The notes beneath the pieces are model-generated. The model made no database searches. It was given only the letters and a program-made list of their open reading frames with translations, and was not told the origin of the DNA. A DNA stretch of 8,108 bases from Thermoplasmata archaeon (GTDB taxonomy: Archaea > Thermoplasmatota > Thermoplasmata > RBG-16-68-12), in the NCBI GenBank assembly GCA_013329855.1, contig DUJI01000240.1:1-8108 (forward strand), written 5' to 3'. The position numbers and the translations under genes were made by a program. Shown here one piece after another: positions 6,742-8,108 of the stretch; the first letter of the stretch is position 1; each line of letters begins with the position of its first letter.

Positions 6742-7386
6742 TCAGGGGTCGCTCGCGGGCTTCGCGGGGTCCGACGGCTCCTTCGCGGACGATTCCTCCG
6801 TCGTCGGCCAGACCACGGCGGACAGGTACAGCATCCCCATCCCGATGAGGGGGACGAAGATCAGGGAGCTCAGGAGATGATACGCGGTGAACGGCACCTG
6901 GAGCTCAAGGACATTCACGAACGTGAGCCCCATAGGCTGCGCGATGAGGTAGTACTCCCCGACGTCCGTCCAGAGGTCGTACGCGATGGTGAGCGGGATG
7001 CTCAGGGTGGTCAGGAGGGCCACGGACTTAACGCGGAAGAGGACGCGGGGCTTGATCGATCGGCCGAGGAGGCCCACGAAGAGGAAGCCCGTGACCATGA
7101 AGAACGTGAGTCCGAGGATGATCGTCGAGCCGTAGAGCGCGTAGGGCCCGCCCCAGAGGAACGGCTCCACGATGGCCAGGGTGGCCATGGGCACGAGCAC
7201 GGTCCACCAACGACCGAGCATGGATCCGGCAATCAGGGTCACCGCGAAGATCGTCTCGAAGTTCGCCGTGTTGCGCAGGAAGATCAGCTTCACGAACGCC
7301 CCCACCAGGATGAGGAGGACGCCGATGGTCCGGGTCTTGCGGTCCCCCAGGCCGCGCTGGATCGCGGCACGCCATCGCGCGTTCAT
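6742..7386 (-). CDS. ECF-type transporter S-component-like membrane protein
   Basis: The protein has 214 residues and six predicted membrane helices (approximately 20-37, 43-58, 60-79, 85-108, 120-142 and 166-193), followed by a soluble Ser/Lys/Pro-rich tail (195-214). Helix number, length, the NFETIFAVTLIAGSMLGRWW block (42-61) and IAYDLWTDVG (134-143) resemble the substrate-binding S subunits of energy-coupling-factor vitamin importers and related DUF6580-type proteins. In known ECF systems the S subunit binds the vitamin in the membrane while EcfT and two ATPases power uptake; none of those is in the window. The ligand cannot be assigned, although the DUF4430 partner hints at a cobalamin-like cofactor. 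The start codon overlaps the stop of the DUF4430 gene (ATGA), and AGGGAGGGG lies upstream, supporting the start at 7386. The gene's TGA abuts the stop of the convergent giant gene. Confidence 0.72.
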   Translation of the reverse strand: MNARWRAAIQRGLGDRKTRTIGVLLILVGAFVKLIFLRNTANFETIFAVTLIAGSMLGRWWTVLVPMATLAIVEPFLWGGPYALYGSTIILGLTFFMVTGFLFVGLLGRSIKPRVLFRVKSVALLTTLSIPLTIAYDLWTDVGEYYLIAQPMGLTFVNVLELQVPFTAYHLLSSLIFVPLIGMGMLYLSAVVWPTTEESSAKEPSDPAKPASDP

Positions 7387-7829
7387 CCAGACGCCCCTCC
7401 CTGATCCGCAACGAACCGCCAGGTGACCGCGGCTCCGTCGGAGAGCGAGGCACGGTCCGCGGCGACCCCGCCGTACGTCCCGTTGACCCAGTACTGCCAG
7501 AACTCGCCGCCCTGGCCGTTCGCGCTGCCGTTGATCGAGATGATGAAGACGCCCGCGGGGAGTGTGTAGTTGATCCAGTGCAGGGAGAAGCCCATGTCGC
7601 GCGCGGCCTCCAGGAGGATCCCGAACGCCGTGTTGTTCGTCGTGGTCACACGCCCGTAGCGGATCGTCCAGCCCGCCCCGTCCACGACCAGGCTCACGCC
7701 GGACACGCCCGTGGCCCGGACGGGCGGCGGCTGGGAGGCCTGAACCCAGCCGTAGAGGCCCGCGATCGCCACCCCCAGGGCGGCCAGGAAGATGGCGGCC
7801 TGCGCGCGCTCGGAGAGCCTAGGGGCCAT
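7383..7829 (-). CDS. Membrane-tethered DUF4430 (transcobalamin-like) domain protein
   Basis: The protein has 148 residues. After a short basic start, a hydrophobic helix at about 11-29 acts as a signal anchor. Residues about 46-139 form an exported DUF4430-type domain, recognised by GWTIRYGRV (53-61), the middle block TAFGILLEAARDMGF, and the C-terminal FWQYWVNGTYGGVAADRASL (110-129) followed by a D-G-x-x-V-x-W-R-F ending. This beta domain is related to the C-terminal domain of intrinsic factor and transcobalamin, which contacts cobalamin; in prokaryotes the ligand is usually unproven. Four N-x-S/T sequons (65, 87, 100, 116) suit an archaeal surface glycoprotein. The ATG at 7829 is chosen because GGAGG lies 7 nt upstream. 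The frame is open further upstream, but that part only overlaps the propeller gene and has no domain similarity. It overlaps the propeller gene by 11 nt and the S-component gene by 4 nt. A likely role is ligand capture for the adjacent importer subunit. Confidence 0.78.
   Translation of the reverse strand: MAPRLSERAQAAIFLAALGVAIAGLYGWVQASQPPPVRATGVSGVSLVVDGAGWTIRYGRVTTTNNTAFGILLEAARDMGFSLHWINYTLPAGVFIISINGSANGQGGEFWQYWVNGTYGGVAADRASLSDGAAVTWRFVADQGGASG
7394..7401 (-). promoter_or_regulatory. Shine-Dalgarno site for the S-component gene
   Basis: Read on the minus strand, GGGAGGGG at 7401-7394 contains GGAGG (7400-7396) nine bases before the ATG at 7386. It lies inside the DUF4430 gene and, with the ATGA overlap, indicates coupled translation. 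Confidence 0.6.
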
Positions 7830-8108
7830 GGGGCTTCCTCCGACGCACGAGATAGACGACCACGGCCGCGGCCGCGACCACGACGAGGGCACCCGCGCCC
7901 CAGACCACGAGGTCGGGCCCCGGAGAACCGCTCGGCTGGGTGGTGCCCGCCCCGCCGAACGCATAGACATGGCCGTTATCGCCGGCCACGAAGAGGGTGC
8001 CGTCGGCCACCACCGGCGAGCTGAAGATGAAGTCCGTGGAGGTCGGGGAATTGGGCGGCGTGTAGGACCAGACCAGGGCGCCCGTGGACACATCGAGCGC
8101 GTACACGG
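7819..8108 (-). CDS. PQQ-type beta-propeller protein with C-terminal membrane anchor (5' part outside window)
   Basis: The last ~95 residues of a longer gene are visible; the frame runs off the window end and stops at TAG (7821-7819). Two propeller blade signatures are clear: VYALDVSTGALVWSYTPP at the start, and SSPVVADGTLFVAGDNGHVY (29-48) ending in AFG. These match the PQQ-like repeat (D-x-x-T-G-x-x-x-W, then SSP-x-V-x-x-G-x-x-[FY]-V-x-x-x-x-G-x-[VL]-Y). A short Pro/Ser/Gly linker follows, then one membrane helix (about 66-87) and a basic RRRK tail. This places the propeller outside the cell and the C-terminus inside. Propellers of this kind in archaea often bind other surface proteins or sugars rather than PQQ itself, so no enzyme activity is claimed. 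It is the first visible gene of a minus-strand operon; the DUF4430 gene starts within its last 11 nt. Confidence 0.8.
   Translation of the reverse strand, partial: VYALDVSTGALVWSYTPPNSPTSTDFIFSSPVVADGTLFVAGDNGHVYAFGGAGTTQPSGSPGPDLVVWGAGALVVVAAAAVVVYLVRRRKPHGP
7837..7841 (-). promoter_or_regulatory. Shine-Dalgarno site for the DUF4430 gene
   Basis: On the minus strand, GGAGG at 7841-7837 lies seven bases before the ATG at 7829, within the last codons of the propeller gene. It decides the start among the upstream in-frame alternatives. Confidence 0.65.

Noticed and set aside
6877..7404. Plus-strand open frame of 175 codons opposite the S-component gene
   Set aside because: It is His/Asp/Glu/Arg-rich without a domain. 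The minus-strand frame gives six clean membrane helices, a ribosome-binding site and an ATGA overlap.
7830..8093. Upstream extension of the DUF4430 gene
   Set aside because: The extra 88 residues lie in a shadow frame of the PQQ propeller gene. A Shine-Dalgarno site and signal-anchor helix support the start at 7829.

Overview
The window is very GC-rich and almost entirely coding. It looks archaeal, most likely a GC-rich Thermoplasmatota (Thermoplasmata-like) genome. The reasons are an AT-rich TATA-like box about 35 nt before a start codon with almost no leader, Shine-Dalgarno sites mainly at internal operon genes, a tandem zinc-ribbon protein, and a DUF4430 / ECF S-component / PQQ-propeller cluster. 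The lineage is an inference from style and gene content, because no rRNA or marker gene is present.

Layout. At 1-415 (+) is the 3' end of an unrecognised multi-pass membrane protein. A 112-nt gap follows, holding a TATA-like box and, just upstream of it, a 6-bp-arm inverted repeat. At 528-1046 (+) is a short nitroreductase-family flavoprotein. At 1087-2349 (+) is a protein with two identically spaced zinc ribbons followed by a long coiled coil. Three bases after its stop, in the same reading frame, is a 1462-residue protein at 2353-6741 (+). It is coiled coil essentially from end to end, has no cysteine, and has no proline after residue 25. Its N-terminal third contains copies of a 179-residue repeat. 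On the minus strand, running toward that gene, is a tightly overlapping operon: a membrane-anchored PQQ-type beta-propeller (partial, 7819-8108), a membrane-tethered DUF4430 protein (7383-7829) and a six-helix ECF S-component-like membrane protein (6742-7386). The two convergent gene sets meet with zero intervening bases; their stop codons together form TGATCA.

How the genes may work together. The zinc-ribbon/coiled-coil protein and the giant rod are probably co-translated and make a plausible two-component scaffold or filament system: a short adaptor with a metal-stabilised head plus a rod that could reach about 200 nm if fully helical. This is the strongest candidate here for an undescribed system, but the function is inferred from architecture only. 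The minus-strand trio looks like a surface-exposed capture module (propeller plus transcobalamin-like DUF4430 domain) paired with a vitamin-type membrane importer subunit. No ECF ATPases or EcfT lie within the window.

The longest stretch without a gene is 112 nt. No tRNA, rRNA, CRISPR, insertion sequence or recognisable terminator was seen.
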